Below are positions 33,512-45,840 of a stretch of 64,000 nucleotides of DNA, piece after piece (within the stretch, counting starts at the first letter, position 1; every line of letters begins with the position of its first letter). Where the stretch lies: positions 26,930,883 to 26,994,882 of the forward strand of contig CM055874.1 of assembly GCA_029582165.1 (NCBI GenBank), in the 5' to 3' direction. This stretch comes from Portulaca oleracea. Its lineage: Eukaryota > Streptophyta > Magnoliopsida > Caryophyllales > Portulacaceae. A model generated the notes under the pieces. The model saw only the letters and a list, made by a program, of their open reading frames with translations, did no database searches and had not been told where the DNA came from. A program made the translations under genes and the position numbers.

Positions 33512-33862
33512 CAAAAAATTACTCGGAGGTACCCTAACTTTTGGTGAAATGTTTTTCAGGTACCCCAACTTTTCAAAACTCATTTTGGGGAATCCTTAAT
33601 TTTTAGGTTAGCAATTATTAGGTGCTTTTCCGGTCATCAATTTGGTTAAGTGACCGAAATACCCTTATTCTTCCATTTTTTATGAAATACCCTTGAAGAA
33701 TAAGATTAAGGGTATTTCAGTCACTTAATAAAATTGATGGCCGGAAAAGCACGAAATAATTACTAACCCAAAAATTAAGGGTACCTCAAAATAAGTTTTG
33801 AAAAGTTGGGGTACCGAAAAATAATTTCCCCAAATGTTGGGGTACCTCTGAGTAATTGTTTG
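33512..33862. mobile_element. palindromic MULE-MITE, copy 2
   Basis: The 351-bp element is homologous to 5774-6123 over its whole length. It starts CAAAAAATTACTCGGAGG and ends with the inverse. A perfect 9-bp duplication GAAAAGAAT (33503-33511 and 33863-33871) identifies a Mutator-type mechanism. Confidence 0.92.
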
Positions 33863-35207
33863 GAAAAGAATAATAGAGTGACTTACATAAATTGCAATTC
33901 AATAATGGAGTTAGGCTTAGAGAGATTGAAGGGATTGCTTTGTAGGTGTGAGTGAAAAAAAAGGGTTTAAACTGGTAAAAGTCGGGATCGGCACTGGCGC
34001 AATGCTAAGTATTTATATGTATTTGCCGCAGTGCAACCTATGTAAATTTTAAAAAAACCTAAACAGCTATAAAAGGGGCGGCGCTAGGGATTGAACCCAT
34101 GACCAACATGACAAGTAGGTTCCTATTCTTTGCACACACAGGTACTAGCAGGCTAAACAACCTTTTCTAATTCTATATGGTGTCAAACAATATATAATCT
34201 AAATATTTTCCTTTTTTTTAAACATAATTTTTTTTTAAAAAAAAAATTAGTGGTGTCAATTGACACCACTCCTCTCTATGTGGATCCGCCCCTGCGACCG
34301 GGACAGTGTTATCACGCCCGTGACTCGTACTTCGAGTTTAGCCCCTTGTGATTGACAAGGGGTCACAGTTGCGACACTAGGTGTCATGCCCCTGACCTAG
34401 GAAAAACTCACTACCCCCTTCTCGAAGACACGAGTCATGGCCAATGACACAGGACGTCACAACCGTAACTTCCCTTGTGTTTGTTCCCCTTTCTCGTTCT
34501 AGGGAGTAAAAAACGTCAAAAATTTTGGGAGAATTAACTTTAGGCCCAAAAGTGTTTTGACTTAAATTAATTCTTGTTTTTACCCTAGTTAAATTAGATT
34601 TAATTTACAATTTTTATTAGGGTGATTCCACTAAAACTATAACAAGGGAAAATGTTAATTTTGGAAATTAATTTACGACTCAATCATTTGGACATAATAA
34701 AATCGATTATTTCTAGAGTTTTGGAAACTTTACAAATAATATTTAGGATGGTATGGTGTTTTCCGAATTCGAGGTAAATTTGCTTTTGAAAATTGAGTAG
34801 ATTTGTATGCATCTAGCCATTGAAATTTGGAATTTCAAGTGTTTATGAGGGTATTATGTAGCCTAAAATGGTTTTAGGACTTGGAGATAAACTTGATAAA
34901 ATTTGGAATTTGTTGAGACTTAAATACACGATTATACATGCAATGTGATTAGGAATCACTAGTGAGTCTAAAGGAGATTTTGGTTCATTCTTGATTTTAG
35001 TGTTTGTGCTTTGCAATCGTATGCTTTCTTTAATGGTTATTGAAGCATGTTTGATATAGGCAATATATCAATTGCAGTGTTATTAAAATTGTGAATCGCA
35101 TGCACTCTTAGTATTAGCAAGCTTGTGTTTTGCTAGCTCATTTTGATTTCCAATGATGTAATTAAGATTGTAATTTAATTTAAGTAGCTCATTTGGATGT
35201 AACTTAG

Positions 35208-37700
35208 TGTAACGCCCCGGAAATTCAATTATAGAAAAGTCAAAGTCAAACTAACGTTAACAGATAAAATTAGCAGAAGACTCATAATTCTTATGGGGCG
35301 TCACTGCCGTATCCCCGAAGGAATACAAGGCGAGAAGGAAAAACTACAACTGTCTGATAACGGTAAACCAAACTAACAAACTCATACTTAGAAGTAAACC
35401 TCAAACTAACTTCAAGTTTCTCACAAAAGAAAGGCAACATAATCAACGACTTCTAAACATGACGTCCTCACTTCTAATTCCCGTCCCCAGCATATAGATC
35501 TTTACCTGAAAACAAAACATTTCAGAAATGAGGGGGAAATCTCAATAATGTCTACCCCTAACGTTAAAAACAAGTTAAGTTCATTTCAATTCATTTGAGG
35601 GAGAGGGAACGAGTCAAATCATTTCACAAACCTTTGAACCCTTAACTGTTTTCCTCAACCCAACCAATCCATATTTTATAATTATTATGCGGGCAGAATA
35701 CCACATCCCTTAGAGTAACATCCCCTACCACAGGCATCAAAAGATATTCGCCTACCACAGGCATCAAAGATATTCGCCTACCACAGGCACCGAAGTTATT
35801 CGCCTACCACAGGCATCAAAGTTCGCCTACCACAGGCATCAAGGTTCGCCTACCACAGGCATCAAAATTTCCACTATCCTATATCAGGGAACAAGCCCTG
35901 ATCTCCTGGTCTATAACCCGGCAGGATACCAAATCCTGAACTCCGGGTTATACCCCGAAACCCGCTTAATGTTTCACTTTGAATTAAAAGTATATTATTC
36001 AAACTCAACTCACAACTCTCAAGTCAAACCCAACCCAAGTTATCAAAATCAGTAACAAGACTACTTACAAAAGACCATCTCAATTTCAATAACTCATAAA
36101 TCAACAATTACAAACAAATATAAAAAAAAGATGGCCACATTTCCACAAAAGTCCCCTTTCGGGATGCAATTCTCAAAACAGATTAGAAAACATCAAAACA
36201 CATTTAAAGAGCATCCCAGTGGGGATTAGAGCATAGACATTACCTGATTAACTTCACTTCACAGCTAAGACGAACACACTTGAGCTCACTAACGACGCGA
36301 ATTAGCTCGGGCCTAAAATAAGAGTAATTATTCTAATCAAAACGCGCCCTTCGAAGTTAGTATTAACTACCTTCTACCTAACCCTCCCCTAGGAACACTA
36401 TAGGTTCCTATCAATCATGAATTTACACTTTAAATCATCTAACACATTCTAAGTAATCACATATCCAGATCAAAACATCACTCTCATACAACAACATTTT
36501 TATTAATGAAAAGCATCAACAACACAGATTACAGCATCCACATAATAAGGGTCAAAACTTGACTTTCCGACATCCTATGGGTCTGGTTTTAGACTTTTCG
36601 GAAATCTCGGGATGTCTACTAAAACTCTTATGTTGACAACTAAGCCCATATCAGCCTCGAAAGACTCTAAAAGTACCAAATTCTCCAACTGGTCCAGTTC
36701 CGACAGGTTCTGGTAAAACGACTATAACTCAAGCTATACAACTCAAAAGTCCGTTCCGCAAAATTCCTATGAAAGCTAACATCTAGGGAAACCTCCAATC
36801 CAAAGGGTTCGATCAAAGAATAACTACACTAATCGTGGTGACCCGATCTTTAGACCCCATCAAAACTGTCCCGTTACCGGTTTACATTTAATTTGCAAAT
36901 TCGGTTATAACTTCCACCAATCGATCCCGGGGTCCTAATTAGGGCTTAGAACAGTAACTAAGATCCAAAGTAATTAACCTAATCCAACTAAGGTCCAAAC
37001 ATCAAACCTCCTATCATCAAAATGAAAAATGTAAAACATGAAATCAACTTTAATATTTCCACTAACCCTAAAAGCATGCATGAAATAATAAAAGCATTAT
37101 CCTAAACATGAATTCTAAAATAAACTTATTCAAGGTCCTATAATAACAACATGGAAGGGTATAAAACATGAATTTCTTAATCAATAATCAAGAAGGAACT
37201 TAAAGAACATGTGAATAAAATATAAAGAACATATAAACATTTAAACTACCAATCAAGAATTCCAACAATTAGTTTCTTTATACAAGATTCAATCAAGAAT
37301 CCTAAACTAGTGAACAAGAATCGAACTTTAGTAATTCAATCGCCTAACTTATTAAACAAGATAATATTAAACATGATTGAAATAAAGAACATGCGAATAC
37401 TTAACTAACGATTAAAGGACTAATCTAGGTAATTAACTTTTAATTCGTGCATACAATAATAGTGTCATCTAAAACCCTAACATGATTTTCATGAAAACAA
37501 AGCATCTCATATAGTCGAATATTACTAATTTCACTACAACTATTACAACCCTAATACACCAAATTAAAAGATAAAAGTCACATACAATGAATTAGACAAA
37601 TTATATATAAATAATACAATACAAGAACAAAATAATTACAAATAACAACTTAGTAAAAATTACACCCTAAGTACCCAAATTACAAGATTTAAAAACAAGA

Positions 37701-37732
<32 letters not shown>

Positions 37733-38464
37733 AATTTAAAACAGAAAATAAAGTAGAAAATCAAGAAATAAGGTTAGTTAAATAAAAAATAGGGTTTACG
37801 TTAGAGTTGGGGGGTTCGGTTTTCCGGCGACTGGAGCGGCGTCCAAGGTGGCGGCGGCGGGGCGTGGTCTTCGGTGGTCAAAGGGGTGTCAGAAGTCGCA
37901 AGGGGGGTCGGCGTTGACGTTCGTACGCACAGTAGCAACCCCAAGTACTCCTTCCGCGCGTTCTAGCGGCTGGTGACGAACTCCGACGACGGCGTGGTGG
38001 TCGCAAGGCTGCGTCTGGTGGTCGCTATGTGTCGGCGGCATGGACGACGATGGTGGAGAGGAGGGTTAGCGAAAACAAGAAAGAGAAAGATAGGGAAGAA
38101 AGGAGAGAGAGAAAAGAGAGTTCTTTGGTGGTTCTGGTGCCGCGCGGTCTTGATGTGGCTGGGCGGACGACAGAGAGGAGGGAGGGAGAGAGAGAGGAGA
38201 GGTGAGAGGCTAGGGTTAGGGTTGATATTAGGGTTTTGTGAGAGAGAGGGGGTTTATATAGTAACAAATAAAAAGCCCAATTAATACTAATTCTAATCTT
38301 AATCCAACCCAATAAGAAAATCAGATTTTCTTTTGGAAAATAATAATAACCATAATAGTAATAATAATAAAAACAAAACTAATAATAATAATATTAATAC
38401 TAAACACATAACAAATAATATTCACATAATTATTCATATAACAATTTTTAATAAACACAAAAAT
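35208..38464 (-). repeat. Tekay-like LTR, copy 1, lacking its first 150 bases
   Basis: It is homologous to 38465-41891 throughout. On the minus strand it ends GGGGCGTTACA at 35208. Its U3 start is missing: it stops at CACAAAAAT, where the other copy continues for about 150 bp. It contains six TACCACAGGCATCAAA units at 35727-35870, a TATATAAA box (minus strand, 38253-38260) and a G-rich block at 37800-38240. Confidence 0.85.
35727..35870. repeat. minisatellite inside LTR copy 1
   Basis: Six copies of (TTCG)CCTACCACAGGCATCAAAG with linkers giving 23-27 bp units. The same array, with different linkers and point changes, recurs at 38969-39117. Confidence 0.9.
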
Positions 38465-41400
38465 TGTAACGCCCCGGAAATTCAATTATAGAAAAGTCAA
38501 AGTCAAACTAACGTTAACAGACAAAATTTAGCGGAAGACTCAAACTCTTATAGAGCGTTACTGCCGTATCCCCGAAGGAATACAAGGCGAGAAGGAAAAC
38601 TACAACTGTCTGATAACGGTAAACCAAACTAACAACTCATACTTAGGAGTAAACCTCAAAACTAACTTCAAGTTTCTCATAAAAGAAAGGTAAAATAATC
38701 AACGACTACTAAACATGACGTCCTCACTTCTAATTCCCGTCCCCAGCATATAGATCTTCACCTGAAAACAAAACATTTCAAAAATGAGGGGGAAATCTCA
38801 ATAATGTCTACCCCTAACGTTAAAAACAAGTTAAGTTCATTTCAATTCATTTGAGGGAGAGGGAATAAGTCAAACCATTTCACAAACCATTAAACCCCTA
38901 ACTGTTTTCCTCAACCCAACCAATCCATATTTTATTATGCGGGCGGGATACCACATCCCTTAGAGTAACATCGCCTACCACAGGCATCAAGAGAGTTCGC
39001 CTACTATAGGCATCAAAGTTCGCCTACCACAGGCATGAAAGATATTCGCCTATCACAGGCATCAAAGTTCGCCTACCACAGGCATCAAAATATTCGCTAC
39101 AGGCATCAAAGATATTCACTATCCTATATCAGGGAAGAAGCCCTGATCTCCTGGTCTATAACCCGGCAGGATTCCAAATCCTGTACTCCGGATTATGCCC
39201 CGAAACCCGCTTAATGTTTTACTTTGAATTATTAGTATCTTATGTACAACTCAGCTTACAGCTCTCAAGTCAAAGCCAACCCAGGTTATCAAAACCAAAA
39301 ATAAAACCACTAATAAAAGACCATCCAATTTCTCAACTCAATAAAATCAAAGCACAAACAAATACAAACAGTTATCCAAAACAGATGGTCACATTTTCAC
39401 AAAAGTCCCCTTTCGAGATGCAATTCTCAAAACAAATTAGAAAACATTAAAACACATTTAAAGAGCATCCCAGTGGGGATTAGAGCATAGACATTACCTG
39501 GTTAGCTTCACTTCACAGCAAAACGAACACACTTGAGCTCACTAACGACGGGAGTTAGCTTGGGCCTAAAATAGAATAATTATTCTAATCAAAACGCGCC
39601 CTTTGAAGTTAGTATTAATTACCTTCTACCTAACCCTCCCCTAGGAACACTATAGGTTCCCATCAATCATGAATCTCTACTTTAAATTACTTAACACATT
39701 CCAAGTAATCGTATAATAACACCAAGTAAACCTTTTCAATCAACAACACATTTATTAACAATTTCACATAACAAGATAGATCACAACATCCACATAAAAA
39801 AGGGTCGTAACTTGACTTCCTGACATCCTATGGATCTGATTTTGAACTTTTCGGAAACCTTGGGATGTCTACTAAAACGCTTAAGTTGACGACTAAGCCC
39901 ATATCAGCCTCGAAAGACTCTAAAAGTACCAAAACGTCCAACTGGTCCAGTTCCGACAGGTTCTGGTAAAACGACTATAACTCCAGCTATACAACTCAAA
40001 AGTCCGTTCCGCAAAATTCCTATGAAAGCTAACATCTAGGGGAATCTCCAATCCAAAGGGTTCGATTAAAGGACAACTATACTAATCGTGGTGACCCGAT
40101 CTTTAGGCACTAACAAAACTGTCCCGATCCCGGTTCTTATTTAATTTATAATTTCGGTTCTAACTTCCATCCATCGATCTCGGGGTCTTAATTTGGGTTT
40201 AAAAAAGTAGCTAGGGTCCGAGGAAATTAGTTTAAACCATCTAAAGTCCAAACATCAAATTCCCTATCACTAATGCCAAAATATAACACATGAAACATTA
40301 ACAACATTATCCTACACATGAAATCTAAAACATACTACTTCAAGACCCTTTAATTACAACATGAATAATTATAAAGTACGAATTTCTTAATCAAGAATCA
40401 AGAAAGGTTTTAAAGAACATGTGAATAAATTATAAAGAACATATAAACATTCATCCTACCATTCAAGAATCCTAACTAATTTCTAATTTCTTTTTTTACA
40501 AGATTTAATCAAGAATCATAAAGTAGTAAACAAGAATCGAACTTTAGTAATTCAATCAACCTAGCTTATTTAATAAAATTAAACATGAATGAACCCTAAG
40601 AGAATTGAAGAACATACAATACTTAACTAACGATTCAAGAATTAAATCTAGGTAATTAAACTTTTTAATTCGTGCATACAATAATAGTGTTATCTAAAAC
40701 CCTAACATGCTTCGCCAAGAAATTGAAGGATATTATGCAATCGAACATTAACAATTTCACTACAATTATTACAAACCCTACTACACCAAATTAGAACATA
40801 AAATTACACGTAATAATTTATACAAAAATTACAAGTAATAATACAATAAAAGAACAATTAATTACAAATAACAACTTAGTAAAATTTACACCCTAATTAC
40901 TCAAATTACAAGATTTAAATCAAGAAATAACAATAATAATAATAACAACAATAATAATAAAATCAGAAAATAATATAGAGGAAAAAAAAAAGAAAAGAAT
41001 TTGTTAAAGACAATTAGGGTTTACGTTAGGGTTAGGGTGGCAGCGGTTTTCGGCGAGTGTGGGCGGCGGTGGTGGAGTCGGTCGGCGGCGCATAGAGGGT
41101 CGGAGGATGGCGCGGTGTTCAAGGTTGGTCGGAGATGGCACTGGTGTCGATGTCCGGCGATCGGGCGATTTTGAACAAACGGCCCCTGCTCTTGTCTTCG
41201 TTACGGCGCGCCCGTGGAAGGGAGCGGTGGTGGTGGAGTCGGTCGGCGGCGCACAGAGGGTCGGAGGATGGCGCGGCGGTTGGAGCATGGTGCGAAGCAG
41301 AGGCAGAAGAGAAAGAGAGGAAAAGAAGGGTGGCCGTCGGTGGTGGCTGGTGATGTGTCGCGGTTGCCGGTGCTCAGTGCGCGCGGCGGTGAGCAGTGGC

Positions 41401-41891
41401 GAGGGGACGGGGAGAGAGAGAAAGAGTGAGAGGCTAGGGTTTTAGGTTGTTATTAGGGTTTTTGAGAGGAGGGAGGTTTTTATATTAAACACATATTTAG
41501 GCCCAATTAGTCTATTCTTAATCTTAACCCAACCCAACACTAAAATCTGATTTTTCTAAAAAAAAAACAAACTAATAATAATAATAATAATAGTAATAAT
41601 AATAACAACACTAATAATAATAGCATTAATAATAATCTTATAACAAATAATATTCACGTAATTATTCATATCACACAATAATATTAATAGTAATACCAAT
41701 AATAAAAAGAGTAAAACTAATAATACTAGACCCACAAAAATTATCGATATACCCTTGTTAGTCCCTCACGAACCTACGAGCTCAAGTGTTAGCAAAAATA
41801 AATACAAATGAATAATAAAATAAATAACGAAGTCAACCTAATTTACTAACGACGTCACGGTCAACATCTTTGAAATTTTCGGGGTTTTACA
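38465..41891 (-). repeat. 3' LTR of the Tekay-like chromovirus
   Basis: A 3.43-kb LTR begins on the minus strand TGTAAAACCCCGAAAATTTC (41891) and ends GGGGCGTTACA (38465). It abuts copy 1 head to tail. It contains the minisatellite at 38969-39117, AT-microsatellite blocks and a G-rich block at 41040-41440. LTRs of 3-4 kb are typical of the Tekay/Del lineage. Confidence 0.88.
38969..39117. repeat. minisatellite inside LTR copy 2
   Basis: About six irregular units around CCTACCACAGGCATCAAAG are the homologue of 35727-35870, and the two arrays have diverged in linker length. Confidence 0.88.
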
Positions 41892-42034
41892 TCATTACCT
41901 CCTTAAAAGAAGTTTCGTCCTCGAAACTTAAACTTAGACCTAACAGTTCGGTAACAATCTTAACGGTTCCGTTCTTCCTACAACTCAAGGTTTTACATCA
42001 TTACCTCCTTAAAAGAAGTTTCGTCCTCGAAACT
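41886..42034 (-). repeat. polypurine tract and LTR edge, duplicated
   Basis: GTTTTACATCATTACCTCC plus TTAAAAGAAGTTTCGTCCTCGAAACTT occurs twice, at 41886-41929 and 41993-42034. On the minus strand each copy reads GAGGACGAAACTTC, AAGGAGGTAATGA (polypurine tract) and then the LTR's first bases TGTAAAAC. The copy at 41886-41929 directly abuts the LTR. Confidence 0.8.
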
Positions 42035-42039
42035 TGACG

Positions 42040-45000
42040 TACCGTAAGAGTGAAACAGGTGAGGGTACTTCGTCCTCATCTCTTCTTCTGTTTCCCAGGT
42101 TGCTTCCGTTGTGGCATGATTTGCCCATTGTACTTTCACCAAGGGGACTACTTTCCTTCGAAGTTGTTTTTCTCTACGATCTAATATTTCCAGCGGTTAC
42201 TCTTCATAGCTCAAGTCCTCTTGTAGCTGAAGTGGCTAAGGATCAATCACATGAGTTGGGTCTGGAACGTATTTCCTGAGTTGTGACACATGAAAGACAT
42301 TATGCACTCTTGGAAGTTCTCCCGGCAGCTGTAACCTGTAAGCAACTTCTCCAATGCGTTCCAAGATTGGATATGGTTCGATAAATCTTGGTGTCAACTT
42401 CCCCGACTGTCCGAATCTCATAACTCCTTTTGTAGGTGAAACCCGTAGAAACACGTATTCTCCTACTTCAAACTCTAAAGGTCTTCTCCTCCTGTCAGCA
42501 TAGCTCTTTTGTCGACTTTGTGCAGCCTTCATCATATCTTGAATGATCCGAACCTTCTGAGTAGTGGCCTGTATTAGGTCCGGTCCGATCGTTAGAGCTT
42601 CATCAATGTCTTGCCAACATAGGGGAGTCCTACATCTCCTTCCATGTAAAGCTTCAAAGGGCGACATCCCAATACTAGCATGATAACTGTTGTTGTGGGA
42701 GAACTCAATAAGAGTCAACTCGTCATCCCACGAGTCCCTGAAATCTAGTGCGCATGCCCGTAGCATATCTTCGAGGGTCTGAATAGTCCTCTCGGTCTGC
42801 CCATCAGTAGCTGGGTGGAAAGCGGTGCTAAACTTGAGTTTGGTACCAAACGCCTCCTGTAACTTCTTCCAAAAGCCAGACTGGAATCTAGTGTCTCTGT
42901 CCGAGACTATAGAACTGGGGACTCCATGTAGTCTTACGATCTCTCTTACATAAGCTTGAGCTAGCTGATCCAGGGACCAGTTGTTGGCGATGGCTAGAAA
43001 ATGAGCCGACTTGGTCAATCGATCTACAATTACCCATATCGCATTGTGTTTCCGCTTGGTCCTTGGCAAACCCACAACGAAGTCCATTGATATTGAGTCC
43101 CATTTCCACTCAGGAACGTCTAGTGGTTGCAGAAGTCCAGCAGGCCGTTGATGTTCTACCTTGACCCGTTGGCATATGAGGCATTTCGCCACAAAATCTG
43201 CCACTTCTTGTTTCATATTGCTCCACCAGAACATCTGCTTCAGATCCTTGTAAAGCTTATTTCCCCCTGGATGCACAGAATATGGTGTGTTGTGCCCCTC
43301 TTCTAAAATCTTCCTCTTTAGCTCCTCCATATTAGGTACACAGATGCGGTTATGGAACCGTAATGTACCATCCTCGTGAATCACGAAACCAGGGGCCTTC
43401 CCTTGCAAAACTTCCTCCCGTATCTTGACAAGTTGCAAATCCAGTTCTTGAGTCCTCTTGATCTCCTCCATGAGAGTAGGTTGCAACTCCGTAGTATTCA
43501 ATACAGCTTTCCTTCCTGGTGTCACCACGTTAAGCTCTAATCTCCTAAACTCCTCGCACAGCTCGTGCGACATCATCATCAAGTGGTTCACAGCAGGATA
43601 AGGTCTTCTACTCAGGGCATCAGCCACTACATTTGCCTTTCCGGGATGATATTGAAAGTTCACATCATAGTCCTTCAGAAATTCCAACCATCGAGTCTGC
43701 CTAAGGTTTAGCTCCTTCTGTGTGAAAAGGTACTTCAAACTCTGATGGTCGGTGAATACCTCGCAGTGTACTCCATAAAGGTAATGTCTCCAAATCTTAA
43801 GTGCAAAAACTACTGCTGCCAACTCCAAGTCATGAGTGGGATAGTTCTTCTCATGTGTCTTCAGTTGTCTGGATGCATACGCAATTACCTTCCCATCCTG
43901 CATGAGTACACAACCCAATCCACCATGTGATGCGTCACTATAGATGATAAATCCCTCGTTTCCTTGAGGTAGAGCGAGAATAGGTGCCGAGGTAAGTCTT
44001 TTCTTCAACTCCTGGAATTCTTGTTCACATTTTTCCGACCACGTGAATTTTATTGACTTCCGAGTCAGATTGGTCAACGGGTTAGCAATTTTCGAGAAAT
44101 CCTGAACGAATTTCCTATAATAGCCTGCCAAACCCAGAAAACTCCTAACCTCAGTGGCATTCTTCGGTGTTGGCCACTTACTGATAGCCTCCATCTTTTG
44201 AGGATCCACTGCCACTCCTTCCTTAGACACCACGTGTCCTAAGAATGCCACTTGCTCCAACCAAAATTCACATTTCTTAAACTTCGCGTAGAGCTCGTTG
44301 TTCCGTAAGGTTGTCAACACCTCTTTCAGGTGGTTTGCATGTTCCTCTCGTGTCCCTGAGTACACTAATATATCATCGATGAACACCACCACAAACTTGT
44401 CCAGAAATGGCTTGAACACTCTGTTCATTAAATCCATGAAAGCGGCTGGGGCATTCGTGAGTCCAAACGGCATTACTACGAACTCGTAATGACCATACCG
44501 AGTTCGGAAAGCGGTTTTAGAGATATCCTCTTCTCTGCTTCTTAACTGGTGATAACCTGATCTCAGGTCTATCTTCGAAAACATCGTTGCACCTCGCAAC
44601 TGGTCAAAGAGATCATCAACGCGAGGTAGAGGGTAACGATTTTTGATGGTAATCTTGTTCAACTCTCGGTAATCGATGCATAACCTCATGCTACCATCCT
44701 TCTTCTTCATGAACAGTACGGGTGCTCCCCATGGTGACGTGCTGGGTCGTATGTATCCCTTTTCTAGCAGCTCATCCAGCTGGGTCTTCAACTCCTTAAG
44801 CTCTGCGAGCGCCATTCGATACGGGGCCTTTGAAACCGGTGCGGCCCCGGGCTCCAAATCAATGCAGAAATCCACCTCCCTGAGTGGAGGCATTCCCGGA
44901 ATCTCCTCCAGAAAGACGGCAGGAAAATCCTGGACTATCGGAATGTTCTCAATTGTAGGCTCCTCCGCCTTGGTATCAACTACATTGCATAAAAACCCTT

Positions 45001-45202
45001 CACAACCTTGGCTCAACAACTTCTGAGCCTTGAGAGCAGAGATGATCCGTACACTCTGAAGATGTCTATCACTCCAATGCACTACCTTCCTTCCATTCGG
45101 TCCTACTAAGGTCACCTTTTGCTTGTAGCAATCTATTTGAGCTCTATACTTTGCTAACCAGTTCATTCCCAAAATAACATCAAACTCCATTAGGTCAAAC
45201 AT
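42040..45202 (-). pseudogene. pol polyprotein of a Tekay-like chromovirus, 5'-truncated
   Basis: The 988-residue open frame (45202-42236) starts inside the protease end ([10 protein letters not shown]). RT follows: [45 protein letters not shown] and [11 protein letters not shown] (active-site DD). RNase H has [15 protein letters not shown] and VFTDHQSLK. Integrase has [13 protein letters not shown] ... CLICQRVK (zinc site), [17 protein letters not shown] and [19 protein letters not shown] (DDE), then a GPF-like [12 protein letters not shown] end. In-frame stops after HVIDP (42235) and again about 18 codons on break the chromodomain, still legible as KVQWANHATTEATWE ... at about 42150-42050. 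Gag, the protease start and the 5' LTR are absent; sequence changes abruptly at 45202. The enzyme core itself has no stop. Confidence 0.92.
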
Positions 45203-45840
45203 ATATTAGCAAGCTTTTGTAATCTTTCTTCATTATCTCAGTTTAGGTTTCTAGCTTAGTATATATTAGCAAGCTTGCTACAAGCAACCTCATTAGCTCA
45301 GTTTAGCTTGCTCGCTGCTTGCTAGCTTAGTATATATTAACAAGCTTTTGTAATCTTTCTTCATTATCTGAGTTAATAAATGAATGTGGAGCCTTGTTGC
45401 TTCTTTTTGTTTGCGAGTATCTAATAATTCTCCAATTTCCACTACTGTATCTAGATATGGCAAATCCAGTAGTGAGGGTGGGGCTTGATTCATACTTATG
45501 GTGGTGTGGTCTGTATCCATTTGTGGATTGAGTATCGCCCTTGTGTTTCTTGATGTGGTATGGTCTGTATCAGTTAGGATACAAGCCTATCCTTGTTCTC
45601 TTCTTTGTTTTTCTTTCCTTTATGCTAACTTTGGTAATTATTTACCAACATTGTATTGATAGAAAAGATACAGTAAACAGTTACCTTGACAAGGTAAACT
45701 AACTAAAATAAAAAATTTCATCATACACAACTAGAGATTAATTAATGCAAGTTGTGAATAAAAAGAAGTGTCAGTTAATTTTAATGATAAATTAACTAAC
45801 TACGATAATTAGCTCCAACCTGATACAGGCTGCAGACACC
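45203..45840. repeat. LTR-like debris with an internal direct repeat
   Basis: ATATATTAGCAAGCTTTTGT followed by AATCTTTCTTCATTATC occurs at about 45201-45240 and again at 45333-45370. The remainder (ACTACTGTATCTAG, GTATCAGTTAGGATAC) looks like the end of a copia-type LTR, but no partner LTR, primer site or coding region is present. It truncates the Tekay-like pol. Confidence 0.4.

Larger units (their letters stand above)
32494..34294. mobile_element. non-autonomous hAT element with nested insertions
   Basis: The ends CAGTGGCGGATCCA and, inverted, CAGGGGCGGATCCA are flanked by a perfect 8-bp duplication CGACCGGG (32486-32493 and 34295-34302), diagnostic of hAT. It is 1.8 kb with no transposase. 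It contains a fold-back element (32594-33233), a LINE tail (32797-32914, inside the fold-back) and a palindromic MULE-MITE (33512-33862). Confidence 0.92.
32211..35207. other. non-coding interior of an LTR element with a hAT insertion
   Basis: 32211-32485 and 34303-35207 are continuous once the hAT element (32494-34294) and one TSD copy are removed. They read as low-coding, T-rich DNA with no protein homology that I can see. The phrase GTCACGACCGGG/GTTATCACGCCCGTGAC near the hAT site is GC-richer. Confidence 0.5.

Noticed and set aside
34080..34170. Minus-strand GGGTTCAATCCC resembling a tRNA B box
   Set aside because: No A box at tRNA distance and no cloverleaf; it lies in the interior of the hAT element. 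It could be a SINE trace, but there is no support.
35727..35870. Regular short repeats that superficially look like a CRISPR array
   Set aside because: Linkers are 7-11 bp, the array lies inside a plant LTR and recurs in the second LTR. It is a minisatellite.
37973..38312. Open frames on both strands in a G-rich block
   Set aside because: They lie within the LTR, are low-complexity (Arg/Gly or Ser/Leu), overlap on opposite strands and resemble no family.
41004..41445. Four overlapping open frames near the end of the second Tekay LTR
   Set aside because: A GC-rich block inside the LTR; length is due to composition. The homologous block in copy 1 does not keep the same frames.
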